64,000 nt of DNA, from assembly GCF_019145195.1 (NCBI RefSeq), contig NZ_JAHSTW010000001.1:124001-188000 (forward strand), read 5' to 3'. Of this stretch, positions 18,375-27,799 are shown one piece after another (position 1 is the stretch's first letter; every line of letters begins with the position of its first letter). A program made the translations under genes and the position numbers. Below the pieces are notes generated by a model. It made no database searches, was not told the DNA's origin, and worked only from the letters and a program-made list of their open reading frames with translations. Origin of the DNA: Pseudomonas siliginis (GTDB lineage: Bacteria > Pseudomonadota > Gammaproteobacteria > Pseudomonadales > Pseudomonadaceae).

Positions 18375-20534
18375 TCAATCTTCTTCGTCGCGTTGCAGTT
18401 CAAACAACAGCAACGAACGCCCGGTCACCGAATACTCGTGACCGAATTCGAAGCGTTCCTGGCCGCGAATCGATGGCTGATTGGTATCAATCATGCACGT
18501 CCAGAAGCCACCATCCGGTACTTCCGGCAGGGTGAAGTTGACGATGTCATGGTGCGCGTTGACCACCAGCAGCAGCGTCGCGTCGGCACCTTTGCGACGG
18601 ATGCCGGTTTCCTGCGCGCGACCGTCGAGCAGCATACCGAGGCAGCGGTTGTGTGCATCGTGCCAGTGCTCGGTGGTCATCTCGGTAGCGTCCGGTGCCA
18701 GCCAGGTTACGTCCTTGACGCCGATGTCTTCGTTGTACTCGCCGACCAGGAAGCGTCCGCGACGCAGGATCGGATAAGTCAGGCGCAGCTTGATCAGGCG
18801 TTTGACGAACTTGAGCAGGGCCTTGCCGTCCTCGCTCAGGTCCCAGTTGACCCAGCCGATCTCGCTGTCCTGGCAATAGGCGTTGTTGTTGCCGTCCTGG
18901 GTGCGGGCGAACTCGTCACCGGCGACGATCATCGGAGTACCTTGGGCCAGCAGCAGAGTGGCGAAGAAATTGCGCATCTGCCGATGGCGCAAAGCGATGA
19001 TTTCCGGATCGTCGGTCGGGCCTTCGACGCCGTGGTTCCACGACAGGTTGTTGTTGCTGCCGTCCTGATTGTTTTCGTCGTTGGCTTCGTTGTGCTTGTC
19101 GTTGTACGAGACCAGATCGTTGAGAGTGAAACCGTCGTGGGCGGTGATGAAGTTCACCGACGAATACGGCCGGCGCCCGCGCTGGTTGAACATCTCCCCG
19201 GAAGCGGTCATGCGGCTGGCGAAATCGGCAAGCTGAGCGTCGTCGCCTTTCCAGAACGCACGCACGGTGTCGCGGAACTTGTCGTTCCACTCGACCCAGC
19301 CCGGCGGAAAGTTGCCCACCTGATAACCGCCGGGACCGCAGTCCCAAGGTTCGGCGATCATCTTCACCTGACGCAGCACCGGGTCCTGACGGCAGGCGAC
19401 GAGGAAGCTGTGGCGCTCGTCGAAACCATCGTGGTAACGGCCAAGAATGGTTGCCAGGTCGAAGCGGAAACCATCGACGTGCATCTCGCTGGCCCAGTAG
19501 CGCAGGGAGTCGGTGACCATTTGCAGCACGCATGGGTGGCTCAGGTCCAGGGTGTTACCGGTGCCGGAGTCGTTGATGTAGTAGCGCTTGTCGTCGGGCA
19601 TCAAGCGGTAGTAGGAGGCGTTGTCGATACCGCGCATCGACAGGGTCGGGCCTTGCTCGTTGCCTTCGGCGGTGTGGTTGTAGACCACGTCGAGAATGAC
19701 TTCGAGGTTGGCATCGTGCAGGTGCGCGACCATTTCCTTGAATTCGGCAATCTTGCCACTGGCCAGATAACGCGGGTCCGGGGCGAAGAACGCAATGCTG
19801 TTGTAGCCCCAGTAGTTGGTCATGCCCTTTTGCAGCAGATGCTGATCGTTAACGAAGGCGTGAATCGGCAGCAGTTCGACAGACGAAACACCGAGCTTGC
19901 GAATGTGCTCGAGCACGTCGTCGACCATCAGACCGCCGAAGGTGCCACGCAGGTTTTCCGGCACCGACGGGTGACGCATGCTGATGCCGCGCACGTGGGT
20001 TTCATAAATGATGGTCTTGTCCCACGGCACGCTAACGCGATGGTCATTGCCCCAGGTGTGCGCCGGGTCGATGACCTTGCACTTGGGCACGAATGGCGCG
20101 CTGTCACGCTCGTCGAAACTGAGGTCGGCGTCGGGGTGGCCGATGGTGTAGCCGAACAGCGCCTCCGACCATTTCAGCTCGCCGACCAATTGTTTGGCGT
20201 AAGGGTCGATCAGCAGTTTGTTGTGGTTGAAACGGTGACCATTGGCCGGGTCATAAGGACCATAAACGCGGTAGCCGTAGATCAAGCCAGGATGCGCATC
20301 CGGCAGGTAGCCGTGGTAGATCTCATCGGTGTATTCCGGCAGCTCGATGCGTTCGAGTTCGACTTCGCCGGCATCGTCGAAAATGCACAGCTCGACCTTG
20401 GTGGCGTTGGCGGAAAACAGAGCAAAGTTCACCCCCAGACCATCCCAGGTCGCACCGAGCGGGAAGGGCAGGCCTTCACGGATTCTCGACGGCTCGGCGT
20501 GCGCAGCGGGTTCGGCTTTCTTTGGACGGGTCAT
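18375..20534 (-). CDS. glgX: Glycogen debranching enzyme
   Basis: GlgX hydrolyses alpha-1,6 branches of short outer chains. The 719-residue GH13_11 enzyme has an N-terminal CBM48 region (PFPLGATWDGLGVNFALFSANATKVELC) and the barrel with GFRFDLATILGR (nucleophile Asp), MIAEPWDCGPGGYQVG (acid/base Glu) and TAHDGFTLNDLVSYN. The ATG at 20534 follows AGGAGCAATC. A 239-bp gap containing repeats separates it from the DUF2934 gene, while the dehydrogenase gene begins one base after its stop, so glgX may head a second transcription unit or be read through from glgA. Confidence 0.96.
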   Translation of the reverse strand: MTRPKKAEPAAHAEPSRIREGLPFPLGATWDGLGVNFALFSANATKVELCIFDDAGEVELERIELPEYTDEIYHGYLPDAHPGLIYGYRVYGPYDPANGHRFNHNKLLIDPYAKQLVGELKWSEALFGYTIGHPDADLSFDERDSAPFVPKCKVIDPAHTWGNDHRVSVPWDKTIIYETHVRGISMRHPSVPENLRGTFGGLMVDDVLEHIRKLGVSSVELLPIHAFVNDQHLLQKGMTNYWGYNSIAFFAPDPRYLASGKIAEFKEMVAHLHDANLEVILDVVYNHTAEGNEQGPTLSMRGIDNASYYRLMPDDKRYYINDSGTGNTLDLSHPCVLQMVTDSLRYWASEMHVDGFRFDLATILGRYHDGFDERHSFLVACRQDPVLRQVKMIAEPWDCGPGGYQVGNFPPGWVEWNDKFRDTVRAFWKGDDAQLADFASRMTASGEMFNQRGRRPYSSVNFITAHDGFTLNDLVSYNDKHNEANDENNQDGSNNNLSWNHGVEGPTDDPEIIALRHRQMRNFFATLLLAQGTPMIVAGDEFARTQDGNNNAYCQDSEIGWVNWDLSEDGKALLKFVKRLIKLRLTYPILRRGRFLVGEYNEDIGVKDVTWLAPDATEMTTEHWHDAHNRCLGMLLDGRAQETGIRRKGADATLLLVVNAHHDIVNFTLPEVPDGGFWTCMIDTNQPSIRGQERFEFGHEYSVTGRSLLLFELQRDEED

Positions 20535-20582
20535 GATTGCTCCTGCAAAAAAACGGGACAGTTCGGGCAATGAGATTTCCTG

Positions 20583-20671
20583 GTGGGAGCGAGCCTGCTC
20601 GCGAAAGCGTCGGTACATTCGACATCTTCACCAACTGACCTAGCGCTTTCGCGAGCAGGCTCGCTCCCACA
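20583..20671. repeat. Paired REP-like palindrome
   Basis: GTGGGAGCGAGCCTGCTCGCGAAAGC faces GCTTTCGCGAGCAGGCTCGCTCCCAC. It lies in the gap between the DUF2934 gene and glgX, where it could shape read-through or processing. Confidence 0.9.
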
Positions 20672-20723
20672 GGGTTGTGTGTTTTTCCCAATAAGGGGCT
20701 TTCTTCGGGGCGCAAGAACCCCT

Positions 20724-20745
20724 TGTGGCGAGCACGCTCGCCACA
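20724..20745. repeat. Single REP-like hairpin
   Basis: TGTGGCGAGC pairs with GCTCGCCACA across a two-base AC loop. It follows the DUF2934 gene by 28 bases; there is no T-run. Confidence 0.8.
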
Positions 20746-20773
20746 CAGTCATTCAGTTCAAATATGGATCGGG

Positions 20774-21112
20774 TCAGTTCGCCGGAGGCTTTTTCGCTGC
20801 TCGCGGCTTTTTCTCGGCAGCCTTTTCGCCCGGCGGGACTACTTTGGCCGTGGCCGCAGGCTTGGCTTTCGCCGCTGGTTTGGCTTTGGCGGCTGCCGGT
20901 GTCTTGCCGTCGCTGCTTTTCGCTGCTGCGCCTGTAGTCTTGCCAGCCACTTTGCTGCCAGCCGCCTTGGGTGGCTTCTTCGGTGCCAGCGCCTCGGCCT
21001 CGGCCAACTTGCGCGCCATTTCCCAATGACGTTCTTCGTGGCCTTCAGGTTTCCCTTCTGACTCCCAGATCTGATAGGCGAATTCGCGAATGCGTTTATC
21101 GTCGGTGCTCAT
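20774..21112 (-). CDS. DUF2934 protein with Ala/Lys/Pro-rich tail
   Basis: A 112-residue protein in two parts. Residues 1-42 (REFAYQIWESEGKPEGHEERHWEMARKL) match the short DUF2934 domain found in many stress- and plant-associated bacteria. The remaining 70 residues are a low-complexity KPAAKAKPAATAK-type tail like that of histone H1-like proteins, which would be disordered and could bind nucleic acid or polyanions. It starts 21 bases after treY with AGGAGCATTGCG. Its presence inside the trehalose/glucan operon is common in Pseudomonas but its role is unknown. Confidence 0.8.
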   Translation of the reverse strand: MSTDDKRIREFAYQIWESEGKPEGHEERHWEMARKLAEAEALAPKKPPKAAGSKVAGKTTGAAAKSSDGKTPAAAKAKPAAKAKPAATAKVVPPGEKAAEKKPRAAKKPPAN

Positions 21113-21133
21113 CGCAATGCTCCTGAACTGAAC

Positions 21134-23908
21134 TCATGCTTGTGTTAAGTGTTGGATAAAGAGATTGACCGGGACATCCCCCAGCGCTTCGCTGACATTC
21201 AGCTCCCTGTTTTGTGTGACTACGCTGCTTGCAAAAAGTCCCTTCAGGTTTGCATCCGAAGCGGCAGACGGTAAAACCACCCGCGTATCGCCCCAGCGCA
21301 GCGCATCGACCTGCGGGATGGCACTGTTTTCCAGCAACGTTGCGCAACGCACCGGCACCACCACAATCGCCCGTACGCCTTGGTGTTCACGCGCGAATGC
21401 CAGCACGTTGTGCGCCTGACTGCCCAGCACTTCCAATGGCTGGTAATCGCCACGGCGGAACAGCTCGCTGTGGTCTTTGCGCAGGTTCAGCACCTCGCTG
21501 ATCAGCGCCTGTTTGATGCGCCCGTCACGCCAGTCCTTGAGCAGTTCGGTACCCGGCACGGATGCCTGCAACGCTTGCTCGCGGGCGGCGTAATCCACCG
21601 GGCGGCGGTTGTCCGGGTCGACCAGACTGAAGTCCCAGTACTCGTTGCCCTGGTACAGATCCGGCACACCCGGTACAGTCATGCGCAGCAAGGTTTGCGC
21701 CAGCCCGTTGAGCGCGCCGGCAGCGGCGATGCTGGTGACGGTCTTGCTCAGCGCCGCACGCAGCAACTCGCCTTCTTGGCCGGTCAGCAGTTTTTCCGTG
21801 AAGGCTTGCGCTGCGTTTTCATACGTTTCGTTCGGCGCGCTCCAGCTGCTTTGCAGCTTGGCTTCGCGCAGGGCTTTCTGTTGCCACTGCCAGATGCGCT
21901 TGGCGTAATCGGCGAAACTGGCCTGGTCATCGTCCTGCAGGTCCAGCGGCCAACTGCCAAGCAATGCCTGATAGAGGATCAGTTCGTCGCCAGCGGAAGG
22001 CGCGTCATCTTCGATGCGCACCGGGCGGGCGAGGGCGCGCCACAGTTCAACCTGATCGGCGTACCAATGGCTGCGTTCGCTGAGCACGGCCAGCCGGGCA
22101 CGGGTGTCTTCGCCGCGCTTGTGGTCATGGGTGGCAGTCGCGAGCAGGTTGTCAGGAAACTCGGCCATGCGCTGTTGATTGACTTCGTGGAACTCGCTGA
22201 CTGGCGCGCTGAATTGCTCGGTGTTGTAACCGACATCATTGCGCGACAGCAGCACCGCCGAGCGATACAGCGCGGTATCTTCCACTGCTTTGGCAGCTGC
22301 CGGCGAAGTCAGTTGCTGGAAACGCACGCACGCATGCTTGAGGATCTTGCGCGAGCGCCCCCGTGGCTTGCGGCGCCAAGGCGTGCCGCCGAGCCAGCTG
22401 GCGACCGAGTCGAGCACTGGCCAGTCGGCTTCGCTGAGGGTTTGCCGCGCACCTTCCATGGCGTGCTGGAAAATCGCTTCGTCCTGCTCGGAACGGCCCA
22501 TGGCGCTGATGTAAGTGCGATAAACCGGGAAGTGCACGATCAACGCATGCAGCACGCGGCGAATCGCGCCCAGGGTCAGGTCGCGGGTCATCAGGTCATC
22601 ACGCGCTACTTGATGCAGCGCCTGCGCGACGCTTTCGAAGTCGCTGGCCAGCGAGCCGTTGAGGATTTGCTGACGGGCCAGTTGCGCTTCTTCCATGAAC
22701 GCAGCCGGGCGCTCGGTGCGGCGCTGCCAGAGTTCGCCGAGCACCTGTTCGCCGTCCGGGTCGTGTTGCAGCAGCGACAGCTGGTTCATGAACTCGTAGC
22801 CGGTGGTGCCGTCGACGCTCCAGTCGCGGCGCAGGGTTTCGCCCTCGCCGAGGATCTTCTCGACATAGATGGGCAGGTGACGTCCCGGCGCCAAGTGATC
22901 AAGGCGACGGCGCAATTTTCGGCAGTAGCCACGCGGGTCGGCGAGGCCGTCGATGTGGTCGATGCGCAATCCGTCGACCAGACCTTCTTCGACCAATTGG
23001 AAGATTTTGCCGTGGGTCGCTTCGAACACCGCCGGACGCTCTACGCGCAGGCCGCCAAGCTCGTTGATGTCGAAGAAGCGCCGCCAGTTGATGTCGTCCG
23101 CCGCCGTGCGCCAACTGGCCAGGCGATAACTCTGCCGTTCCAGTAACTCGTGGAGCTTGTGAAAGCCCTCGTCAGTGGTGGAATCGTAGTGGGCGACATT
23201 GCTTTCGATGGTGGCCAGAACACGCGGATCGCTTGCCAGCTCGCGCAACTCTTGCTTGAGCGGCATCGCCAGCGAGTGGGCATCGGTCTGGTAGCTGAGT
23301 GTGCTGAAGCGATCTGCCAGGGACTTCAGCGTGTCGTCGGACTTGAGCAGTTCGCCGTAATTGTTCGGGCAGATCGGGAAGTGGTGGTCGTAGTGCTCAA
23401 CGTAAAAAGTCCCGGTCTGCGCGTTGAATTTGAGCTTCAGCGTGCCTTCCTGCAACGCCACACCGTAATCGCTGCCGAGAAACGGCAGCAACAACTGGCC
23501 TTCCATCAACGGGTCCGGCGAGTGCCACTGAATGTCGAAGAATTCGCCGTACGGGCTCAGGCGTCCCCATTCCAGCAGGTCGAGCCACCACGGGTTGTCA
23601 TTGCCGCCCACGGCCATGTGGTTGGACACGATGTCGAGAATCAGGCCCATGTTGTGTTCACGCAGGGTGCTGACCAGTTTGCGCAATGCAGGCTCGCCGC
23701 CCAGTTCCGGATTGACTTGGGTCGGGTCGACCACGTCGTAGCCATGCATGGAACCGGCGCGCGCCGCCAGCAGGGGCGAGGCGTAGATATGGCTGATGCC
23801 GAGGCGGGCAAAGTACGGCACCAGTGGCACCGCTTGTTCGAGAGTAAAACCTTTATGAAATTGCAGGCGCAACGTGGCGCGCAGTGGCTGGATTTGCTGT
23901 TGATTCAT
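21134..23908 (-). CDS. treY: Malto-oligosyltrehalose synthase
   Basis: TreY rearranges the reducing-end alpha-1,4 bond of a maltooligosaccharide into a trehalose unit. The 924-residue GH13_26 protein begins ATLRLQFHKGFTLEQAVPLVPYFARLGISHIYASP, and has IVSNHMAVGG, GLRIDHIDGLADP (nucleophile Asp) and YVEKILGEGE (acid/base Glu). Near the C-terminus it has MTVPGVPDLYQGNEYWDFSLVDPDNRRPVD, characteristic of TreY. Its ATG overlaps the malQ stop by four bases. TreZ, two genes upstream, releases trehalose from its product. Confidence 0.96.
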   Translation of the reverse strand: MNQQQIQPLRATLRLQFHKGFTLEQAVPLVPYFARLGISHIYASPLLAARAGSMHGYDVVDPTQVNPELGGEPALRKLVSTLREHNMGLILDIVSNHMAVGGNDNPWWLDLLEWGRLSPYGEFFDIQWHSPDPLMEGQLLLPFLGSDYGVALQEGTLKLKFNAQTGTFYVEHYDHHFPICPNNYGELLKSDDTLKSLADRFSTLSYQTDAHSLAMPLKQELRELASDPRVLATIESNVAHYDSTTDEGFHKLHELLERQSYRLASWRTAADDINWRRFFDINELGGLRVERPAVFEATHGKIFQLVEEGLVDGLRIDHIDGLADPRGYCRKLRRRLDHLAPGRHLPIYVEKILGEGETLRRDWSVDGTTGYEFMNQLSLLQHDPDGEQVLGELWQRRTERPAAFMEEAQLARQQILNGSLASDFESVAQALHQVARDDLMTRDLTLGAIRRVLHALIVHFPVYRTYISAMGRSEQDEAIFQHAMEGARQTLSEADWPVLDSVASWLGGTPWRRKPRGRSRKILKHACVRFQQLTSPAAAKAVEDTALYRSAVLLSRNDVGYNTEQFSAPVSEFHEVNQQRMAEFPDNLLATATHDHKRGEDTRARLAVLSERSHWYADQVELWRALARPVRIEDDAPSAGDELILYQALLGSWPLDLQDDDQASFADYAKRIWQWQQKALREAKLQSSWSAPNETYENAAQAFTEKLLTGQEGELLRAALSKTVTSIAAAGALNGLAQTLLRMTVPGVPDLYQGNEYWDFSLVDPDNRRPVDYAAREQALQASVPGTELLKDWRDGRIKQALISEVLNLRKDHSELFRRGDYQPLEVLGSQAHNVLAFAREHQGVRAIVVVPVRCATLLENSAIPQVDALRWGDTRVVLPSAASDANLKGLFASSVVTQNRELNVSEALGDVPVNLFIQHLTQA

Positions 23909-25983
23909 TGGTCACGCTCAGAGGCTTGAAGGCGCGCGCAGGCCAGCAGTTCCAGGCGGCGGGCGGCATCGGGGCCGTCCAGCAACGCTTCACTGGGACC
24001 GGGCAAGCGTCGCGACCAGTTCGGATGTGAATCGGTGGTGCCAGGCAGATTCGGCTGTTCATCGATACCCAGGGCATCTTCCAGCGGCAGCAGCACCAGC
24101 GGCGCGCGGGTGTGGCCGAGGAAACGCACACTGGCATCGACCACTTGATCGGCTTCGTGGGACTCTTCGCGGAAGTTTTGCGGATCCTGACGCAGCGCAT
24201 CGCGCAGGCCTTCGCGTTCACGCTCGCGATGCCGGCGCCAGTCGATTTCGCCGTTGGCATCGACCAGACCGAGGCGCGCGTTCCAGTCGATATCGCGGCC
24301 ATGCCACCAGCCATTGAGTGTTGGCAGGTCATGGGTGCTGGTGGTCGCCAGGGCATCATCCGGCCAGTCGAGAATCGGTTTGAAGCGGGTATTGTCCTGT
24401 TCGAACAACAGCACGCGCATGCCCAGAATCGAGCGCGCAGCGAGTTTTTCCCGCAGGCCTTCCGGCACGGTGCCGAGGTCTTCACCGAGCACGATGGCTT
24501 GATGCCGATGCGACTCGAGGGCCAGCAGACGCAGCATGTCGTCGAACGGATAATACAGATAGGCGCCATCGGCCGGGGCGGCGCCGTTGGGAATCACCCA
24601 CAGGCGTTGCAGGCCCATGACATGGTCGATGCGCAGGCCTCCGGCGTGGGCGAAGTTGGCGCGCAGCATCTCGATGAAGGCACGGAAACCATTGCGGATC
24701 AGCCCTTCCGGCGAGAAGGCGGAAATACCCCAACCCTGACCGCTGCGATTGAGAATGTCCGGTGGCGCGCCGACGGTCAGCGAGGCGAGCAATTCATCCT
24801 GAAAACTCCAGGCCTGACTGCCGGCACCGTCAGCACCGACGGCGAGGTCGGCGATCAGGCCAATGCCCATGCCGGCACTGCGCGCGGCAGATTGCACGCG
24901 CTCGAGGCAGCGATGGATCAGCCATTGGCAGAAGGCGAAATAACCGATGCGCTCGGCATATTCTTCGGCAAAAGCGCCCAGCGCCGCGCCGCGCGGGTCG
25001 TGCCAGTGCTCCGGCCATTCGCGCCAGTCGAGGCTTTCGCCACGGGCGGCGCGCATTTCCTGAATCGCTTCGAAGCGGCAATGGTTCTCCAGCGCTTCGC
25101 CACCGGCATGCCGGAAGCTGGCGAAGTCGGCGTGCAGAGGATGCTCGCCAGCGACGAAGCCGTCATACAAGGCTTGCAGCAGTTTCTGCTTGGCTTGTGC
25201 GGCGGCAGGCCAGTCGATCAGCTTGAGATTTTCCAACTGGTCGAACTGCGCGGCCAGGCCACTGGCATCGATTGCGTCACGCAATGCGCGCTCGCCGAGA
25301 ATGCTGCCCGGCGCGGCATACAGTGAATTGAGAAACAAGCGGCTGGACGGCGAATAGGGGCTGTAGCGGCCATGATCGGAACTGAACATCGCGTGCATCG
25401 GGCTGATCGCCAGTGCATCGGCACCACGCTCGCCGGCCACGCGGACCAGCTCTTCCAGCGCCTGGGTGTCGCCGAAGCCACCGTCACCCGGACGGCGCAG
25501 CGAATACAACTGGGCGCTCAGACCCCAGGCGCGCGGGACCGGGCTATCGACCGCATCGCCAACGCTGAAACAACGCTCAGGCGCCACAGCGAGAGTGAAA
25601 TACTGATCGCCGATGTGCACTTGCTGGTAACCGACCGGAATCAAGCCGGGCAACATGGCTTCGTTGTCCAGCTTGAGGTTCATCTGCGAGCCGTCTTCAA
25701 GATGAATCTCGCAGGGCGTCTCCGGTGTGAAGTAGCGACTCAGGTCGAGGGCAACGCCAACGTCGCAGGTCAGCAGGGGCGGCAAATGGCGGTCTTGCTG
25801 GACTTCTTGCAATTCCAGCAGGCTGGCATCGATTTCTTGCGCGGTGCTGGCGGGGTGACCGAGTCCGATCAGGACATTGCGCAACACAGCGGGAGCGACT
25901 TTTTGCTGACGCCCGTTGGCGTCGATCCAGTCGACGGCAAGGCCGGCTCGACTGGCGAGTATTTCCAGTTGCGCATCGCTCAT
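23905..25983 (-). CDS. malQ: 4-alpha-glucanotransferase
   Basis: MalQ disproportionates maltooligosaccharides, recycling short chains so that TreY and GlgP-type enzymes can use them. The 692-residue GH77 enzyme shows PRAWGLSAQLYSLRRPGDGGFGD, SPMHAMFSSD, GLRIDHVMGLQRLW (nucleophile Asp) and VLGEDLGTVPEGLRE (acid/base Glu), then STHDLPTLNGWW. The ATG at 25983 overlaps the treZ stop as ATGA, and the treY start overlaps this gene's stop. The N-terminal 140 residues are the extra region seen in gamma-proteobacterial MalQ. Confidence 0.95.
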   Translation of the reverse strand: MSDAQLEILASRAGLAVDWIDANGRQQKVAPAVLRNVLIGLGHPASTAQEIDASLLELQEVQQDRHLPPLLTCDVGVALDLSRYFTPETPCEIHLEDGSQMNLKLDNEAMLPGLIPVGYQQVHIGDQYFTLAVAPERCFSVGDAVDSPVPRAWGLSAQLYSLRRPGDGGFGDTQALEELVRVAGERGADALAISPMHAMFSSDHGRYSPYSPSSRLFLNSLYAAPGSILGERALRDAIDASGLAAQFDQLENLKLIDWPAAAQAKQKLLQALYDGFVAGEHPLHADFASFRHAGGEALENHCRFEAIQEMRAARGESLDWREWPEHWHDPRGAALGAFAEEYAERIGYFAFCQWLIHRCLERVQSAARSAGMGIGLIADLAVGADGAGSQAWSFQDELLASLTVGAPPDILNRSGQGWGISAFSPEGLIRNGFRAFIEMLRANFAHAGGLRIDHVMGLQRLWVIPNGAAPADGAYLYYPFDDMLRLLALESHRHQAIVLGEDLGTVPEGLREKLAARSILGMRVLLFEQDNTRFKPILDWPDDALATTSTHDLPTLNGWWHGRDIDWNARLGLVDANGEIDWRRHREREREGLRDALRQDPQNFREESHEADQVVDASVRFLGHTRAPLVLLPLEDALGIDEQPNLPGTTDSHPNWSRRLPGPSEALLDGPDAARRLELLACARLQASERDQ

Positions 25984-27782
25984 AGGCGCTCTCCATCCAG
26001 GGGGTGCAAAAGGGGTGCGGCCGTGAGGCTGACGAGCGCGGTGTACGCCGGCAGTTGGTTCGGGTCCGACAGCTCGATCGCGGCTGGCTGTTGAAACAGC
26101 CACTCGGTATCGGTCTGTGCAGGGTTGACCACTGGCGTGTCACTGAGGTTCAGGTCAATTCGCAGCTCACTGCCGTTGCCCAGTCGCCAGCGTGCGCTGA
26201 CCGCGCCATAGCCGAGCATCTGCGCGCCCAGAGCCTGGGTCCCGGAGAGGTTGGGAATGATGTATTGGTGCCGCAACTTGAGCAGTTGCCGATAGAGCTC
26301 TTGGGTCTGCTGTTGCAATGGCGTGCCGCTGCCGGACAATCGCGGCTGCGAAGCGTGGAAAGTGCTTTCGGCATTCGGATCGGGAATCTGTTCGCGCTTG
26401 TGCGGATCGGTAAAGGCACTGAATGCGGCGAACTCGTTGCGCCGACCTTCACGCACCAGTTTCGCCAGCTCACCGTGGTGGCTAGTGAAAAACAGGAACG
26501 GTTGCTCGGCGGCAAACTCGTCGCCCATGAACATCAGCGGAATCATCGGCGACAGCAGCAACAACACCGTCGCCGCCTGCACCGCACGCGGGTCGGCAAG
26601 CTGATGCAGACGTTCGCCAAAGGCACGGTTGCCGATCTGGTCATGGTTCTGCAGGAACAGCACGAAAGCGGTGGAGGGCAGGTGCTCGCTTGGCTCGCCG
26701 CGAGGTTCGCCATGCCGAGTGATGTGGCCCTGAAACACGAAGCCCTGACTCAGGCAGCGCACCAGTTGCTCGGTGGGCTGCGCGGCATAGTCGGCGTAAT
26801 AGGCGTCGGTTTCGCCGGTCAGCAGCACGTGCAACGCGTTATGACCGTCGTCGTTCCACTGCGCGTCGTAATCGTTTTCCAGCAGGCTCGACTGGTTGAG
26901 CTCGTTTTCGACGGTCAGCCAGACGTGCCGGGTCGGGTCGATCTGCTGGCGAATGCGGCGGGCCAGATCGCTGAGGAAATCCGGGTCTTCAATCGCGTGC
27001 ACCGCGTCCAGGCGCAAACCGTCGAAACGGTATTCGAGCAGCCACATCAGCGCGTTTTCAATGAAGAACTCACGCACTTCAGGACGGCGGAAATCGATCG
27101 CGGCGCCCCATGGCGTGTGCTTGTCCTCGCGGAAAAAACCTTTGGCGTAACGATGCAGATAGTTGCCGTCGGGGCCGAAGTGGTTGTAGACGACGTCGAG
27201 AATCACCGCCAGGCCATGGCCGTGGGCGCTGTCGATCAGGTGTTTGAGTTGTTCGGGGGTGCCGTAGGATGCTTGAGGCGCGTAGGGCAGCACCCCGTCG
27301 TAACCCCAGTTGCGATCACCGGGGAATTGCGCCAGCGGCATCAGTTCGATGGCGGTTATGCCCAGCGCCACCAAGCGCGCCAGATGCTGTTCAACTTCGG
27401 CAAATCCACCGAGCGCACCGACGTGCATCTCGTAAATCACCGCTTCGCTCCACGGCCGACCATTCCAGGTCGTGTGCCGCCATTGATAGGCATGGGGGTC
27501 GACCACCACGCTGTGGCGGTCAAGGTCACCATCCTGCGCTCTGGAGGCCGGGTCCGGCACCTCCAGTTCGCCATCGATGCAGTAACGGTAGCGACTGCCC
27601 GCCGGGCAATTGGCCTTGATTACAAACCAACCGTCGCCCTGGGGCAGCATGGGCAACGATTTTCCATCCTCCAGTTCCACACTGACGTAGAACGCGTCAG
27701 GCGCCCACAACGCAAATTGCGTGTGCTCGGCATCCAGCATGATCGCGCCGTGGGGCCAGGTTTCTTGGGTCCTTGACGGCAT
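25980..27782 (-). CDS. treZ: Malto-oligosyltrehalose trehalohydrolase
   Basis: TreZ cleaves the bond next to the trehalose unit made by TreY, releasing free trehalose. The 600-residue GH13_10 enzyme has an N-terminal CBM48-like domain (FALWAPDAFYVSVELEDGK), then VIYEMHVGALG, GLRLDAVHAIEDPDFL (nucleophile Asp), VWLTVENELN (acid/base Glu) and LQNHDQIGNRAFGERL. I chose the ATG at 27782, with GGGAG nine bases upstream; a TTG three codons earlier is possible. It begins 17 bases after glgA and overlaps malQ. Confidence 0.95.
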   Translation of the reverse strand: MPSRTQETWPHGAIMLDAEHTQFALWAPDAFYVSVELEDGKSLPMLPQGDGWFVIKANCPAGSRYRYCIDGELEVPDPASRAQDGDLDRHSVVVDPHAYQWRHTTWNGRPWSEAVIYEMHVGALGGFAEVEQHLARLVALGITAIELMPLAQFPGDRNWGYDGVLPYAPQASYGTPEQLKHLIDSAHGHGLAVILDVVYNHFGPDGNYLHRYAKGFFREDKHTPWGAAIDFRRPEVREFFIENALMWLLEYRFDGLRLDAVHAIEDPDFLSDLARRIRQQIDPTRHVWLTVENELNQSSLLENDYDAQWNDDGHNALHVLLTGETDAYYADYAAQPTEQLVRCLSQGFVFQGHITRHGEPRGEPSEHLPSTAFVLFLQNHDQIGNRAFGERLHQLADPRAVQAATVLLLLSPMIPLMFMGDEFAAEQPFLFFTSHHGELAKLVREGRRNEFAAFSAFTDPHKREQIPDPNAESTFHASQPRLSGSGTPLQQQTQELYRQLLKLRHQYIIPNLSGTQALGAQMLGYGAVSARWRLGNGSELRIDLNLSDTPVVNPAQTDTEWLFQQPAAIELSDPNQLPAYTALVSLTAAPLLHPLDGERL

Positions 27783-27799
27783 TTTCTGCAACTCCCTGG

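Noticed and set aside
18393..27776. Long plus-strand frames opposite glgX, treY, malQ and treZ
   Set aside because: Shadows of clear minus-strand enzymes; composition is not protein-like.
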